From an uncultured Arthrobacter sp. (lineage in GTDB: Bacteria > Actinomycetota > Actinomycetes > Actinomycetales > Micrococcaceae), in NCBI RefSeq assembly GCF_902805515.1, contig NZ_CADCTE010000139.1, positions 1-35,087 on the forward strand: a DNA stretch of 35,087 bases, given 5' to 3'. This document shows positions 23,617 to 32,502 of the stretch, in pieces; position 1 is the first letter of the stretch, and every line of letters starts with the position of its first letter. The notes below the pieces were generated by a model. The model had not been told where the DNA came from and searched no databases. It worked only from the letters and a program-made list of their open reading frames with translations. Position numbers and translations under genes: made by a program.

Positions 23617-24576
23617 ATGAAGAAACTTTCTGCCCCGCACGCCGGACGGCTCACCCTTTCGGGGCTGGCCCTGACGGGCCTGCTGGCGGTGACGGCCTGC
23701 GGTGGGAACAGCGACCCCGCCGCCGGACCCGATGACGGCGGAGCCGGCGACTCCATCGTCGTGGGGTCGGCCGACTTCCCCGAAAGCCAGATCATTGCGG
23801 AAATCTATGCCGGAGCCCTGAACGCCGAGGGCATCGACGCAAGCACGAAGCTGAACATCGGCTCGCGGGAAATCTATCTTGCGGCCGTGTCGGAGGGCTC
23901 GGTCCAGGTCGTTCCCGACTACAGCGGCAACCTGCTGCTGTTCTCGGACCCCCAGTCCACCGCCCAGGCCCCGGAGGAGATCGTCGAGGCCCTGCCCGAT
24001 GCCCTGAAGTCGAAGTTCCCGGAGGCCGACCTTGGCATCCTCGAGGCCTCCGAAGCCGAGAACAGGGACGCAATGGTCGTCACGAGGGAAACGGCCGAGA
24101 AGTACGGGCTGACGTCGATCGCCGATATGGCCGAGGTCTGCGACGAGCTGACCATCGGCGCGCCCGGCACGTTCCGGGAGCGGCCCTACGGGCTTCCCGG
24201 GCTCAAGGAGAAATACGGCTGCGAGCCTGCAGGCTTCGAGGCCATCAACGACGGCGGCGGGGCCATCACGGTGGAGGCACTGTTGAACGACGACATCCAG
24301 GTGGCCGATATCTTCACCACCACTCCGTCCATCGTGGACAACGACCTTGTGGTGCTCGAGGATCCCGAGAACAACTGGCTTGCCCAGCAGGTCCTGCCGG
24401 TGGTGAACATGGACACCGTGGGGGAGGACGCCCGCGCGGTCCTCAACGAGGTGTCGGGGGAGTTGACCACCGAGGACCTGATCAACCTCAACCGCCAGGT
24501 CAGCGGGGATGAGAAGCGCAACCCGTCCGACGCGGCGGCGGGCTGGCTCGAGGAGAAGGGCCTGGCTGGCTCCTAA
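23617..24576 (+). CDS. Osmoprotectant-binding lipoprotein, copy 2
   Basis: A 319-residue paralog of the preceding lipoprotein, by eye about three-quarters identical over its whole length, including the signal peptide. The lipobox LTAC-equivalent is VTAC with Cys28. The core segments SADFPESQIIAEIYAGAL, PDYSGNLLLF and LNRQVSGDEKRNP are the same. Differences cluster in the linker after the lipobox and at scattered surface positions such as YSAVEEGSVDI versus LAAVSEGSVQV. The ATG at 23617 is chosen, with GAGAGG upstream, over a longer open frame. It is a recent tandem duplication, perhaps with a shifted osmolyte preference. No permease follows, so it must share those upstream. Confidence 0.93.
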   Translation: MKKLSAPHAGRLTLSGLALTGLLAVTACGGNSDPAAGPDDGGAGDSIVVGSADFPESQIIAEIYAGALNAEGIDASTKLNIGSREIYLAAVSEGSVQVVPDYSGNLLLFSDPQSTAQAPEEIVEALPDALKSKFPEADLGILEASEAENRDAMVVTRETAEKYGLTSIADMAEVCDELTIGAPGTFRERPYGLPGLKEKYGCEPAGFEAINDGGGAITVEALLNDDIQVADIFTTTPSIVDNDLVVLEDPENNWLAQQVLPVVNMDTVGEDARAVLNEVSGELTTEDLINLNRQVSGDEKRNPSDAAAGWLEEKGLAGS

Positions 24577-24596
24577 GCCCGGCCGGTACTTCTTCG

Positions 24597-24633
24597 GGGG
24601 CCCGGTACGCGGCAATTCCGCGTACCGGGCCCC
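24597..24633 (+). terminator. Terminator of the osmoprotectant operon
   Basis: A perfect 16-bp stem, GGGGCCCGGTACGCGG (24597-24612) with its complement (24618-24633), has the loop CAATT. It begins 20 bp after the stop of copy 2 and ends 20 bp before the aminotransferase start. Confidence 0.75.
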
Positions 24634-24641
24634 TGCTGTGG

Positions 24642-24647
24642 CATCCT
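24642..24647 (+). promoter_or_regulatory. -10-like element for aminotransferase gene
   Basis: CATCCT lies 6 nt before the ATG at 24654. Only the CANNNT core fits, so this is a weaker case of the leaderless pattern. Confidence 0.35.
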
Positions 24648-24653
24648 GAACGA

Positions 24654-25871
24654 ATGGCAAAGTACAGGCAGTCCGACAAGCTCCACAATGTGCTCTACGA
24701 CATCCGGGGGCCGCTGCTTGAGCACGCGAAGATCATGGAGGCCCAGGGCCACCGGATCCTGAAACTTAATATCGGCAATCCCGCGCCGTTCGGCTTCGAG
24801 GCCCCCGATGCGATCCTCGTGGACATGATCCGCAACCTGCCCAAGTCCCAGGGGTACAGCGACTCCCGGGGAATCTTCTCGGCCCGGACCGCCGTCGTGC
24901 AGTACTACCAGGGCCGCGGCATCCAGAACATCGACATCGACGACGTGTACCTGGGCAACGGGGTCAGCGAGCTGATCACCCTCTCCCTCCAGGCCCTGCT
25001 CAATAACGGTGACGAGATCCTCGTGCCCACCCCCGACTATCCGCTGTGGACGGCGTCGGCGAGCCTGGCCGGCGGCACCGCGGTGCACTACCTCTGCGAC
25101 GAGGACAACCACTGGTGGCCCGACCTCGAGGACATGGCCGCAAAGATCAGCCCAGCCACCAAGGGGATTGTGCTGATCAACCCGAACAACCCAACCGGCG
25201 CGGTCTACCCGCGGCACGTGATCGAGGGCGTCGTGGCGCTGGCCCGCGAGTACAACCTGATCATCTTCGCCGACGAGATCTACGAAAAGATCCTCTACGA
25301 CGACGCCGTGCACGTGAATGCGGCCTCGGTGACCGGCGACGACGTGCTGTGCCTGACCTTCAGCGGGCTCTCCAAGGCCTACCGCATCGCCGGGTTCCGC
25401 AGCGGCTGGATGGCCATTTCCGGCCCGAAGGAGGACGCCGAGGACTACATCGAGGGCATCAACCTGCTGGCCAATATGCGTCTGTGCGCCAACGTGCCGG
25501 CGCAGCACGCCATCCAGACGGCCCTCGGCGGCTACCAGAGCATCAATGACCTGATCCTGCCCGGCGGGCGGCTCAAGGCGCAGCGCGACAAGGCCACCGA
25601 ACTGCTCAACGCCATTCCCGGAGTGAGCTGCGAGCCCGCGGCCGGTGCCCTCTACCTCTTCCCGCGCCTCGACCCCGAGGTGTACCCGATCCGGGATGAC
25701 GAGAAATTCGCCCTTGACCTGCTCAAGCAGCAGAAAATCCTCATCTCGCACGGACGGGCGTTCAACTGGATCAACCCGGATCATTTCCGGATGGTCACCC
25801 TGCCCAGCGTCGAGGTCATCGAAGACGCCGTGGGGCGGCTGGCCGAATTCCTGGGGTCGTATAAGCAGTAA
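24654..25871 (+). CDS. PLP-dependent aminotransferase (AlaA/aspartate aminotransferase fold I)
   Basis: A 405-residue fold-type I aminotransferase very like the glutamate-pyruvate aminotransferase AlaA. The PLP lysine is Lys241 in SGLSKAYRIAGFRSGW. LINPNNPTGAVYP (about residues 177-189) holds the conserved Asn, IFADEIYEKILYDD (about 203-216) the Asp/Tyr pair, and the final RMVTLPS segment the substrate carboxylate Arg. The N-terminal MAKYRQSDKLHNVLYDIRGPL is typical of AlaA and supports the start. It probably makes alanine from pyruvate with glutamate as donor. It is cytosolic, and followed 21 bp later by ppk2, possibly in the same transcript. Confidence 0.92.
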   Translation: MAKYRQSDKLHNVLYDIRGPLLEHAKIMEAQGHRILKLNIGNPAPFGFEAPDAILVDMIRNLPKSQGYSDSRGIFSARTAVVQYYQGRGIQNIDIDDVYLGNGVSELITLSLQALLNNGDEILVPTPDYPLWTASASLAGGTAVHYLCDEDNHWWPDLEDMAAKISPATKGIVLINPNNPTGAVYPRHVIEGVVALAREYNLIIFADEIYEKILYDDAVHVNAASVTGDDVLCLTFSGLSKAYRIAGFRSGWMAISGPKEDAEDYIEGINLLANMRLCANVPAQHAIQTALGGYQSINDLILPGGRLKAQRDKATELLNAIPGVSCEPAAGALYLFPRLDPEVYPIRDDEKFALDLLKQQKILISHGRAFNWINPDHFRMVTLPSVEVIEDAVGRLAEFLGSYKQ

Positions 25872-25892
25872 CGCCGACGGCAAGGAGACACC

Positions 25893-26744
25893 ATGGACCG
25901 CTCCGTATTCGCTGCGGACCCGCGCAGGCTTCTGATTGCCGGACCGGATTTCCGGCTTGCGGACGCGGATCCGCGGTCCACCCCCGGGTTCCCCTCCGGC
26001 AAGAAGGAGGGAAAGGCGGCGCTGGAAAAGGGGACCAAGGCGCTGTCCCACTCGCAGGAGCAGCTGTTCGCGGCAAGCCGGCAGGGGGAGGGCTCCTCGG
26101 TGCTGCTGATCCTTCAGGCGATGGACACCGCCGGCAAGGGCGGCATCGTGCGGCACGTCATCGGCGCCGTCGACCCCCAGGGTGTGCACCACCACGCGTT
26201 CAAGGCTCCCACCGCCGCCGAGCGGCGCCACGATTTCCTGTGGCGGGTCCAGAAGCAGCTGCCCGGCCCGGGCATGATCGGCGTCTTCGACCGGTCCCAC
26301 TATGAGGACGTGCTCGTCCATAAGGTCCGCGGGCTGTCTCCGGCGGAGGAGGTCGAACGCCGGTACGGTGCGATCGCCCAGTTCGAGGCAGGACTGGCCG
26401 CCGCCGGCACGCGGGTGCTGAAGGTCATGCTCCACATCAGCAAGGAGGAGCAGAAACTCCGCCTTACCGAGCGCCTGAACCGGCCGGACAAATACTGGAA
26501 GTACAACCCGGGCGACGTCGACGAACGTGCCCTCTGGGAGGACTACCAGGAGGCCTATGCGACGGCGATCGCACGCACCAGCACTCCCGAGGCACCCTGG
26601 TACGTCGTGCCTGCGGATGCCAAGTGGTACGCCCGCCTGGCCGTCCAGCAGCTGCTCGCCGCGGCCCTGGCGGACCTGCACCTGGGCTGGCCGGAGGCAC
26701 ACTTCGACGTCGAGGCCGAAAAGCAGCGCCTGGCCGCGTCCTAG
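25893..26744 (+). CDS. ppk2: PPK2 family polyphosphate kinase
   Basis: A 283-residue PPK2, which transfers phosphate between polyphosphate and nucleotides. Walker [11 protein letters not shown] starts at residue 75, Walker B is [10 protein letters not shown] (Asp133), and the lid [15 protein letters not shown] (about 189-203) has the conserved basic residues. Length and single-domain form match the short PPK2 classes, many of which make ADP or AMP phosphorylation from polyP favourable. The class cannot be fixed by eye. The ATG has a strong AAGGAG ribosome-binding site. The stop codon TAG and that of the convergent xseB share the palindrome CTAG, leaving no gap. Confidence 0.93.
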   Translation: MDRSVFAADPRRLLIAGPDFRLADADPRSTPGFPSGKKEGKAALEKGTKALSHSQEQLFAASRQGEGSSVLLILQAMDTAGKGGIVRHVIGAVDPQGVHHHAFKAPTAAERRHDFLWRVQKQLPGPGMIGVFDRSHYEDVLVHKVRGLSPAEEVERRYGAIAQFEAGLAAAGTRVLKVMLHISKEEQKLRLTERLNRPDKYWKYNPGDVDERALWEDYQEAYATAIARTSTPEAPWYVVPADAKWYARLAVQQLLAAALADLHLGWPEAHFDVEAEKQRLAAS

Positions 26745-26986
26745 GAGGCGGGCCGGGTGCCGTTCTCGGCGCGGTCCCGTGCCGCGGCGAGGCGCTTCTT
26801 GGCCCCTTCGAGCCAGTCCTCGCAGCGGTCCGCCAGCGCCTCGCCGCGCTCCCACAGTGCGAGCGACTCCTCGAGGCTGACGCCGCCGGCCTCGAGCTTG
26901 GACACGACGTTCACCAGTTCCTCCCGTGCCTGCTCATACGACAGGGAGGAGATGTCTCCGGGTGCGGTTTCGGCCGGCTGGCTCAT
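26741..26986 (-). CDS. xseB: Exodeoxyribonuclease VII small subunit
   Basis: An 81-residue XseB, the regulatory coiled-coil subunit of exonuclease [23 protein letters not shown] (about residues 17-36) and [20 protein letters not shown] (about 39-58) form the two helices typical of the family. Several small subunits bind one XseA to degrade single-stranded DNA into oligonucleotides. The ATG overlaps the xseA stop codon (ATGA), with GGAAAGGAAAACCC upstream providing the ribosome-binding site inside xseA. Slightly extended Thr/Ala/Glu-rich N-terminus and a short basic C-terminus. Confidence 0.93.
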   Translation of the reverse strand: MSQPAETAPGDISSLSYEQAREELVNVVSKLEAGGVSLEESLALWERGEALADRCEDWLEGAKKRLAAARDRAENGTRPAS

Positions 26987-28368
26987 GGGTTTTCCTTTCC
27001 TGACGGCTCCGGACTTTCCGGTGCCGTCGTCGTGCGGGTGGCGGAGGGATCCCCGGGGGAGCCCCCTGAGGTCGGATCGGGCAGGGTGCCGGTGGCCCGG
27101 GCGGACAGCCGCCCGACCGCCACCTTAATCGAAAGGTCGGTGCCGGCCGGCACCGCTGCCGCCTCCAGGACGACGCTCCCGTCCCCACGCTGCACGACGG
27201 CGTAGCCACGGTCGAGGGTGTTCTGCGGTGAGAGGGCGCGCACCTGGGCGCGCAGGTGCCGCACCCCGTCGGTGTGGCGGGTCACGGCGGAGTCCACCGA
27301 AAGGTGCGCGCGGTTGCGAAGCCGTTCGACGTCGGATTCGCGCACGTCGATCATCCCCTCCGGCCGGGCCAGGGAGGGCCGGGACCGCAGTTGGTTGAGC
27401 CGGTCGGTTTCCCGGGCCAGGAGCTGCCCCAGGGAACGGGTGAGTGCTGCCCGGGCCTGCCCGATCCGGTTCAGTTCCTCGGCGACGTCGGGGACCACCC
27501 GTTTGGCGGCGTCGGTGGGGGTGGAGGCGCGCAGGTCGGCTACCTCGTCCAGCAGCGGCCGGTCGGCCTCGTGCCCGATGGCGCTCACGACCGGGGTGTG
27601 CGCGGCGGCCACCGCGCGGACCATCTCCTCGCTGCTGAACGGCAGCAGGTCCTCGAGGGAGCCGCCGCCGCGGGCAATGATGATCACGTCAACGTCGGCG
27701 AGGGCGTCAAGCTCCGCCAGCGCGGCGGTCACCTGCGGGACGCAGCCGGGGCCCTGGACGGCAACCTCGCGCACCTCGAAGTCCACGGCGGGCCAGCGCA
27801 GCGCGGCATTGCGCATCACGTCCTTCATGGCGTCGGAGCCGCGGCCGGTGATGAGGCCGATGCGATGCGGCAGCAGGGGAAGCCGCCGCTTGCGCTGGGC
27901 AGAGAAGAGGCCCTCGGCGCTCAGCAGCCGCCGCAGGCGCTCGATGCGGGCCAGCAGGTCCCCGAGCCCGACCGGGCGGATGTCCCGGGCCTGCATGGAC
28001 AGCCGTCCCGTCTTGACCCAGAAGTCGGCCTTCAGCTGGGCGACCACGCGGGTGCCCTGTTCAAGGGGCAGGGCGAGCCGGTCCAGGACGCTGCTGAACA
28101 CCGTGACCGAGAGCGAGACTTCGGTGTCGACGTCGCGCAGGGTGAGGAAGGACAGCCCGTTGCGGCGGTTGAACTCAATCACCTGACCCTCGACCCAGGC
28201 GGCCGGGGCACGCTCGATGTGGGCCTTGAGCTTCTCGGACAGGACGTGCAGGGGCCATGGGGTGGCCGCGGAGGTCTCGCCCGCCGTGGCAGGCAGGGTC
28301 GAGGGGGTTCCCGGTTCGACGGCCGCCGCGGTGCGCCTCCCGTTCGGCACAGTGCCTTCAGTGGTCAT
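26983..28368 (-). CDS. xseA: Exodeoxyribonuclease VII large subunit
   Basis: A 461-residue XseA, the catalytic subunit of exonuclease VII. The N-terminal OB-fold (about residues 35-130, [20 protein letters not shown]) precedes the catalytic domain, which has the [14 protein letters not shown] segment, [15 protein letters not shown] and [30 protein letters not shown] coiled-coil region follows, then the [16 protein letters not shown] domain near the C-terminus. I chose the ATG at 28368, with GAGGAG 10 nt upstream, over a GTG six codons earlier whose codons would overlap that Shine-Dalgarno. The C-terminus has an extra Pro/Ser/Thr-rich tail. It is coupled to xseB and involved in DNA repair. Confidence 0.94.
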   Translation of the reverse strand: MTTEGTVPNGRRTAAAVEPGTPSTLPATAGETSAATPWPLHVLSEKLKAHIERAPAAWVEGQVIEFNRRNGLSFLTLRDVDTEVSLSVTVFSSVLDRLALPLEQGTRVVAQLKADFWVKTGRLSMQARDIRPVGLGDLLARIERLRRLLSAEGLFSAQRKRRLPLLPHRIGLITGRGSDAMKDVMRNAALRWPAVDFEVREVAVQGPGCVPQVTAALAELDALADVDVIIIARGGGSLEDLLPFSSEEMVRAVAAAHTPVVSAIGHEADRPLLDEVADLRASTPTDAAKRVVPDVAEELNRIGQARAALTRSLGQLLARETDRLNQLRSRPSLARPEGMIDVRESDVERLRNRAHLSVDSAVTRHTDGVRHLRAQVRALSPQNTLDRGYAVVQRGDGSVVLEAAAVPAGTDLSIKVAVGRLSARATGTLPDPTSGGSPGDPSATRTTTAPESPEPSGKENP

Positions 28369-28559
28369 CGGCGCGCTGCTCCTCACCTTGCTGTCTGGGT
28401 GCGGACGCTGCGGCTGTGGCCCGTCCGCTTCGGCAGCGGGCTCGTCCTGTCCACGGACTTATGTCTACCAGCTTCCCACGACAGCGCCGAGCCGGGGCGC
28501 CGGATGGGGGGACAAGGCCCGTCCCGGGCGGCCCGGGCGCAACCGATCGGTGCCTTCCG

Positions 28560-28572
28560 GCCCTAAAAGGGC
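28560..28572. other. Small inverted repeat upstream of unknown membrane protein
   Basis: GCCCT-AAA-AGGGC lies directly before a -10-like TAACCT (28574-28579), from which transcription toward the gene at 28614 could start near 28586. It may be an operator or a chance palindrome. The rest of the 245-bp gap between xseA and this gene shows nothing else I recognise. Confidence 0.35.
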
Positions 28573-28613
28573 ATAACCTGATCCTCACGCACCCAACCGA
28601 TCCCAAGGACCCT

Positions 28614-29459
28614 ATGCGCACGCTGGCCTCTGCCTTCTTTGCCCTCGCCGCGCTGGCGCTCACCGGAGGGGCCCTGTCCGCGGCCTGGACCGAGAGCCGC
28701 CTCGTCGACCAGCAGGGTTTCGTGGACCTGGCTGGCCCCCTCGCCAAGGACACCGAGTTCCAGCAGGCCCTGACCGGGGCGCTCGCCGGGGAGGTGTCGA
28801 GGGGCGCCGGGCTGCCGGGGCCCCTGCAGAACCTGGTGCGCCCGGCCATCGAGAACGCGGCCTCCTCGGTGACCAGGATGGCGGGGTATCCGCGGGCCTG
28901 GGAGGAGAGCCTGCGCATCTCCCACCGCCTGACCCTCTCTCGAGCGCCGTCGGACCCAAACGCGCAGACCCCGGCCGTGGTGTCCCTCGATTTGAAGCCC
29001 CTGGCCGGGCTGCTCTCCCAGCAGGTTGGGACCGGACTGGGCATCAACGTGCCGGTACCCCAAAACACCACGGTTGAGGTCGGGCGGCTCGAGCGCGGTG
29101 GTGCGCTGAGCCTGGTGAGCAGGATCGCCCAGCTCTGGCCTGCGCTGGCCTTGGGCGCCGGGACCTGCGCGGTTCTCGCCCTGGCTCTCGCCCGGAAGCG
29201 CTCGACGACCCTCGCCCTGTTGGGAGCCGGCGGTGCGGGCCTGGGGGTCCTTGGCTGGCTGGGAGCCGGACTGATTCCGGACGCTGCGGCCGGCGCCGCC
29301 GGGTCCAGCGCCGTCGCCCGGATTTTCGTCCGCGGCTTCGCCGGCAGGGTTTCGACCGATCTTGCCGAAGCCAGCCTGCCCGTCGTCGCCGGCGGGGCCA
29401 TGGTGCTGGCCGTCGGGGTGGCCCTGCGGTTCACGTTTGGGCGGCGAAGTATGCGTTAG
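28614..29459 (+). CDS. Conserved actinobacterial membrane protein of unknown function
   Basis: A 281-residue protein I do not recognise by family name. An N-terminal signal anchor (about residues 3-23, TLASAFFALAALALTGGALS) is followed by an extracytoplasmic domain of about 150 residues, containing VDLAGPLAKDTEFQQALTGA and TPAVVSLDLKPLAGLLSQQV. Then come three hydrophobic segments (about 175-194, 201-222 and 256-275) and a short Arg-rich end. It has the look of actinobacterial proteins with an extracellular domain between TM helices. The ATG at 28614 is favoured by AAGGA 4 nt upstream; the open frame upstream is shadow of the xseA promoter region. It is 56 bp before ispH, which has its own promoter. 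Confidence 0.7.
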   Translation: MRTLASAFFALAALALTGGALSAAWTESRLVDQQGFVDLAGPLAKDTEFQQALTGALAGEVSRGAGLPGPLQNLVRPAIENAASSVTRMAGYPRAWEESLRISHRLTLSRAPSDPNAQTPAVVSLDLKPLAGLLSQQVGTGLGINVPVPQNTTVEVGRLERGGALSLVSRIAQLWPALALGAGTCAVLALALARKRSTTLALLGAGGAGLGVLGWLGAGLIPDAAAGAAGSSAVARIFVRGFAGRVSTDLAEASLPVVAGGAMVLAVGVALRFTFGRRSMR

Positions 29460-29503
29460 ACCACACCCGCGCCCCCGGTGGGCCCGTTGTCTGAGGAAAC
29501 CGC

Positions 29504-29509
29504 TAGCAT
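29504..29509 (+). promoter_or_regulatory. -10-like element, leaderless start of ispH
   Basis: TAGCAT lies 6 nt before the ispH ATG at 29516, with no Shine-Dalgarno sequence between. Confidence 0.55.
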
Positions 29510-29515
29510 TGAACC

Positions 29516-30613
29516 ATGACCAGCACAGCAGTTCAGGTCCCCATGCCCATGGTGCCCCGTCGGCGCCGCTCTCCCGAGGACGTGCAGGCCGCCGCTCCGG
29601 TCGAGGGCAGGCGTCAGGTGCTGCTTGCTGCGCCGCGCGGCTACTGCGCCGGAGTTGACCGTGCGGTCATCGCCGTTGAGAAGGCGCTCGAACACTACGG
29701 CCCGCCGGTCTATGTCCGCAAGCAGATCGTCCACAACCTCCACGTGGTCTCGACCCTCGAGGCGAAGGGCGCCATTTTCGTTGAGGAGACCGACGAGGTC
29801 CCTGAGGGCGCGCTGCTCGTCTTTTCGGCCCACGGAGTCTCACCGGCTGTGGTGCAGTCCGCCGAAGACCGGGGCCTGCGGACCATCGACGCCACCTGCC
29901 CGCTGGTCACCAAGGTCCACCGTGAGGCGCAGCGCTTCGCCCGCGACGACTTCGATATTCTCCTGATCGGCCACGAAGGCCACGAGGAGGTCGAGGGGAC
30001 CGCCGGCGAGGCCCCGGAGCACATCCAGATCGTTAACGGCCCCGAGGACGTCGACAAGGTCCAGGTCCGCGACCCCGAACGGCTGATCTGGCTCTCCCAG
30101 ACCACCCTGAGCGTCGACGAGACCATGCACACGGTCAACCTGCTCAAGGAGCGGTTCCCGACCCTGCAGGACCCGCCCAGCGACGACATCTGCTACGCCA
30201 CCTCCAACCGGCAGGCGGCGATCAAGAAGATTGCCCCGACCTCGGACCTGGTGATCGTCGTCGGCTCCGCCAACTCCTCGAACTCCGTCCGGCTGGTCGA
30301 GGTCGCCCTCGAATACGGAGCGAAGGCCGCGCACCGCGTGGACTTCGCCAACCAAGTCGATGAGTCGTGGTTCGAAGGCGTTCGAACGGTCGGCGTTTCC
30401 TCGGGCGCTTCGGTCCCCGAGAACCTGGTCCAGGACGTGCTGCGGCTGCTCGCCGAGCGCGGCTACGGCGAGGTCGAGGAGGTCGTCACGGCGCAGGAGG
30501 ACATCATCTTCTCCCTGCCGAAAGAGATCCGCTCAGCCCTGAAGGCAATGGGCGATTCCTCGCAGGGACGGGGCGGCCGCGGAGGCCGCCGCGAACCGGG
30601 GCCCTCGAACTAG
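29516..30613 (+). CDS. ispH: 4-hydroxy-3-methylbut-2-enyl diphosphate reductase
   Basis: A 365-residue IspH (LytB), the last enzyme of the MEP isoprenoid pathway, making IPP and DMAPP. Its [4Fe-4S] cluster cysteines are Cys44 (GYCAGV), Cys128 (ATCPLV) and Cys226 (CYATSNRQ). SAHGVSP and [11 protein letters not shown] match active-site segments, and the catalytic-region Glu/His residues lie in the conserved [11 protein letters not shown]. The N-terminus has about 30 extra residues before [13 protein letters not shown], and the C-terminus a Gly/Arg-rich extension. The start is set by a -10-like hexamer 6 nt upstream. Confidence 0.96.
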   Translation: MTSTAVQVPMPMVPRRRRSPEDVQAAAPVEGRRQVLLAAPRGYCAGVDRAVIAVEKALEHYGPPVYVRKQIVHNLHVVSTLEAKGAIFVEETDEVPEGALLVFSAHGVSPAVVQSAEDRGLRTIDATCPLVTKVHREAQRFARDDFDILLIGHEGHEEVEGTAGEAPEHIQIVNGPEDVDKVQVRDPERLIWLSQTTLSVDETMHTVNLLKERFPTLQDPPSDDICYATSNRQAAIKKIAPTSDLVIVVGSANSSNSVRLVEVALEYGAKAAHRVDFANQVDESWFEGVRTVGVSSGASVPENLVQDVLRLLAERGYGEVEEVVTAQEDIIFSLPKEIRSALKAMGDSSQGRGGRGGRREPGPSN

Positions 30614-30658
30614 CAGCTTCGCCAGGCCGGCCGCCGGGCGCGCGGCCCGAAGGGTGTC

Positions 30659-30680
30659 CCCGACCGGTGTCACCGTCGGG
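30659..30680. terminator. Hairpin between ispH and the small membrane protein gene
   Basis: CCCGA-C-CGGTG-T-CACCG-TCGGG is a ten-pair inverted repeat with one bulged C, and it spans the stop codon of the minus-strand small gene. The innermost pairs would open into a loop. It could end both converging transcripts. Confidence 0.5.
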
Positions 30681-30879
30681 AGCGCGGGCCCGAAGTCGGC
30701 GTGCACTGCCACGGCAGGAGCTTCGTGCGCACGCCGCCCGGCACGGCTCTATCGCGCCGGCGGGAGAGCCTGGAGCCGACCGCGACCCCGACCAGTGCCC
30801 AGAAGGCCCCGGCGCTGACGCCGGCAAGCACGATCCAGAAGGGGACGCGGGTGATGTCTTCAGCCTTGTCTTCGGTCAT
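30670..30879 (-). CDS. Small membrane protein of unknown function
   Basis: A 69-residue protein with an acidic N-terminus (MTEDKAEDITRVP), one transmembrane segment (about residues 14-34, FWIVLAGVSAGAFWALVGVAV) and a basic, Arg/Ser/Pro-rich C-terminus. GGGAGA lies 9 nt before the ATG, a usable ribosome-binding site. It sits alone between ispH and rmuC. Short TM proteins occur at this place in related genomes as I recall, but I cannot name the family. The coding evidence is moderate: length is small, and the C-terminal part could be read through GC-rich sequence by chance. Confidence 0.55.
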   Translation of the reverse strand: MTEDKAEDITRVPFWIVLAGVSAGAFWALVGVAVGSRLSRRRDRAVPGGVRTKLLPWQCTPTSGPRSRR

Positions 30880-30990
30880 GGCCGGAATTCTCCCACACCC
30901 CTGAAGGCACGGACAGGTTCCGGCAGGGGCACCGGTCCCTGGTCCGGGCGCGGCAGGTCCCCCCGGTCCCGCAGGGGCACCGCCCCGGAA

Positions 30991-32418
30991 TCAGGCGCTG
31001 CGTTCCACGGGACCCTCGGATGCCTCGGAGGTTCCGGGGGCGGCGAGGTCGAGGAGGTCCTGGCCGTCACCGGTGGTACCCACCCGGCTGATTCCCGAGC
31101 CGCCCTGGGACCAGCCGTGCCCGGTACGTCCACCGGACTCGACCTCGGAGTCATCGGGGCCGTCGAGCAGTTCGGGGGCACCGAGCAGCCGCGGCGTGGC
31201 CTCGACGGCCTGGATGCCGGAGAAGGCGCTCTTTTCCGGGCCGGCTCCGGCGGGAACGGCGTCGAGGGAGGCGGCGTCGAAGGCGCCGATCCGCCGTGCC
31301 GTGGGCAGCACCCGGGTTTCGAGGGTGCCGACGAACGAGTTGTACTTCTCCACCGATGCCTTGAGGGATGACCCGAGCTTGGCCACGTGGCCGCCCATGG
31401 TGCCCAACCGCTCATAGAGTTGGCGCGAGAGCTCAAATAGCTCACGGGCATTGTCCGTCAGGACCTCCTGGCGCCAGCTGAAGGCGGCGCTCTTGAGGAT
31501 CGCCATGAGCGAGACGGGGGAGGTCAGCGCCACATTGCGGCTGAACGCGTAGTCGAGCAGCCCCGGGTCGGCCCGCAGGGCCGAGGCCAGGATCGACTCC
31601 ACCGGGATAAAGCAGATCACCAGTTCGGGAGAGTTATTCGTGCCCTCCCAGTACTTCTTCTTGGCCAGGGTGTCGATGTGGGCGCGCAGGGCCTTGGCAT
31701 GCTGCTGGAGCAGGGCGGTGCGTTCGGCCTCCCGGCCTGCCGCCTCCACCCCGTCCAGTTCCTGGGCCTGGAGGAACGCGCTCAGGGGCACCTTCGCGTC
31801 GATGACCAGCTGCTTGTTGCCGGGGAGCTGGACCACCATGTCAGGCCTCGACGTCGACCCGGCGCCGCCGGAGGAGGTCGTCTCCGCTACCTCGGCGCGG
31901 GCCAGCGTGGCCTGCTCGACGAAGTCGACGCGGGCCAGCATCCCGGCGGCTTCGACCACCCGCCGCAGCTGCACCTCGCCCCACTGGCCCCGGGCGCTGT
32001 TGCTGCGCAGCGCCGCTGCGAGGGAATGGGTCGTCGACAGCAGCCGGGCGTCGGCGTCGCGTGCCTCCTGCAGCTGCTGGGCCAGCTGCCCGTACTGCTC
32101 GACGCGGTCCCGCTCCAGTAGGCCGACCTGGCGCTGGACCTGGGTCAGCTTCTCCGCCACGGGCGCCAGCGCCCGCAGCACGTTGGTCTCGTCGGCCGAC
32201 CGTGCGGAGAGGGCCCGGTTCTGGGAGGCCAGCAGGTCCTTCTCCGCGGAGGCCGCCGCCAGCGCCGCGGTCGCGCTGCCCAGCCGGTTCACGGCGTCGT
32301 CGAGCTCCTCCCGAAGCTGGTCCGCCTGCCCGCGTCCCCGCGCAGCAAGAAGGAACGCACCCGCGATGCAGCCGAGAACAAAAGCGAGGATTACGAGCAC
32401 AAGCGTGAAACCGTCCAT
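30991..32418 (-). CDS. rmuC: DNA recombination protein RmuC
   Basis: A 475-residue RmuC. An N-terminal transmembrane segment (about residues 4-25, FTLVLVILAFVLGCIAGAFLLA) is followed by a coiled coil (about 30-110) and the nuclease-like core. NSARGQWGEVQLRRVVEAAGML, RPDMVVQLPGNKQLVIDAKVPLSA (the PD...D-x-K catalytic part) and VDTLAKKKYWEGTNNSPELVICF-type segments mark the family. RmuC limits inversion of short repeats and other rearrangements. The C-terminal 75 residues are low-complexity and less conserved. The ATG follows a CACAGT -10-like element by 6 nt. The gene faces ychF from the opposite strand, with 84 bp between starts. Confidence 0.93.
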   Translation of the reverse strand: MDGFTLVLVILAFVLGCIAGAFLLAARGRGQADQLREELDDAVNRLGSATAALAAASAEKDLLASQNRALSARSADETNVLRALAPVAEKLTQVQRQVGLLERDRVEQYGQLAQQLQEARDADARLLSTTHSLAAALRSNSARGQWGEVQLRRVVEAAGMLARVDFVEQATLARAEVAETTSSGGAGSTSRPDMVVQLPGNKQLVIDAKVPLSAFLQAQELDGVEAAGREAERTALLQQHAKALRAHIDTLAKKKYWEGTNNSPELVICFIPVESILASALRADPGLLDYAFSRNVALTSPVSLMAILKSAAFSWRQEVLTDNARELFELSRQLYERLGTMGGHVAKLGSSLKASVEKYNSFVGTLETRVLPTARRIGAFDAASLDAVPAGAGPEKSAFSGIQAVEATPRLLGAPELLDGPDDSEVESGGRTGHGWSQGGSGISRVGTTGDGQDLLDLAAPGTSEASEGPVERSA

Positions 32419-32424
32419 GAAATC

Positions 32425-32430
32425 ACTGTG
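32425..32430 (-). promoter_or_regulatory. -10-like element for rmuC
   Basis: CACAGT on the minus strand lies 6 nt before the rmuC ATG at 32418. It is a CANNNT variant of the leaderless pattern. Confidence 0.35.
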
Positions 32431-32488
32431 GCAGGATGCGCCGACATTTTTGGGAAGGCACCCCGGCGGCGCGGTGCGTCCGGGCCGG

Positions 32489-32494
32489 TAGACT
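32489..32494 (+). promoter_or_regulatory. -10-like element, leaderless start of ychF
   Basis: TAGACT lies 8 nt before the GTG at 32503, slightly longer than at the other leaderless-looking starts here. Confidence 0.45.
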
Positions 32495-32502
32495 GTACTC
32501 CC

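Noticed and set aside
22444..24660. 738-codon minus-strand open frame
   Set aside because: Antisense to both binding lipoproteins; its internal repetition simply mirrors the gene duplication.
24573..26855. 760-codon minus-strand open frame
   Set aside because: Antisense to the aminotransferase and ppk2 genes; no domain.
32428..32502. Upstream start for ychF
   Set aside because: YchF proteins begin M(A)[14 protein letters not shown]; the extension covers the promoter region and the rmuC start.
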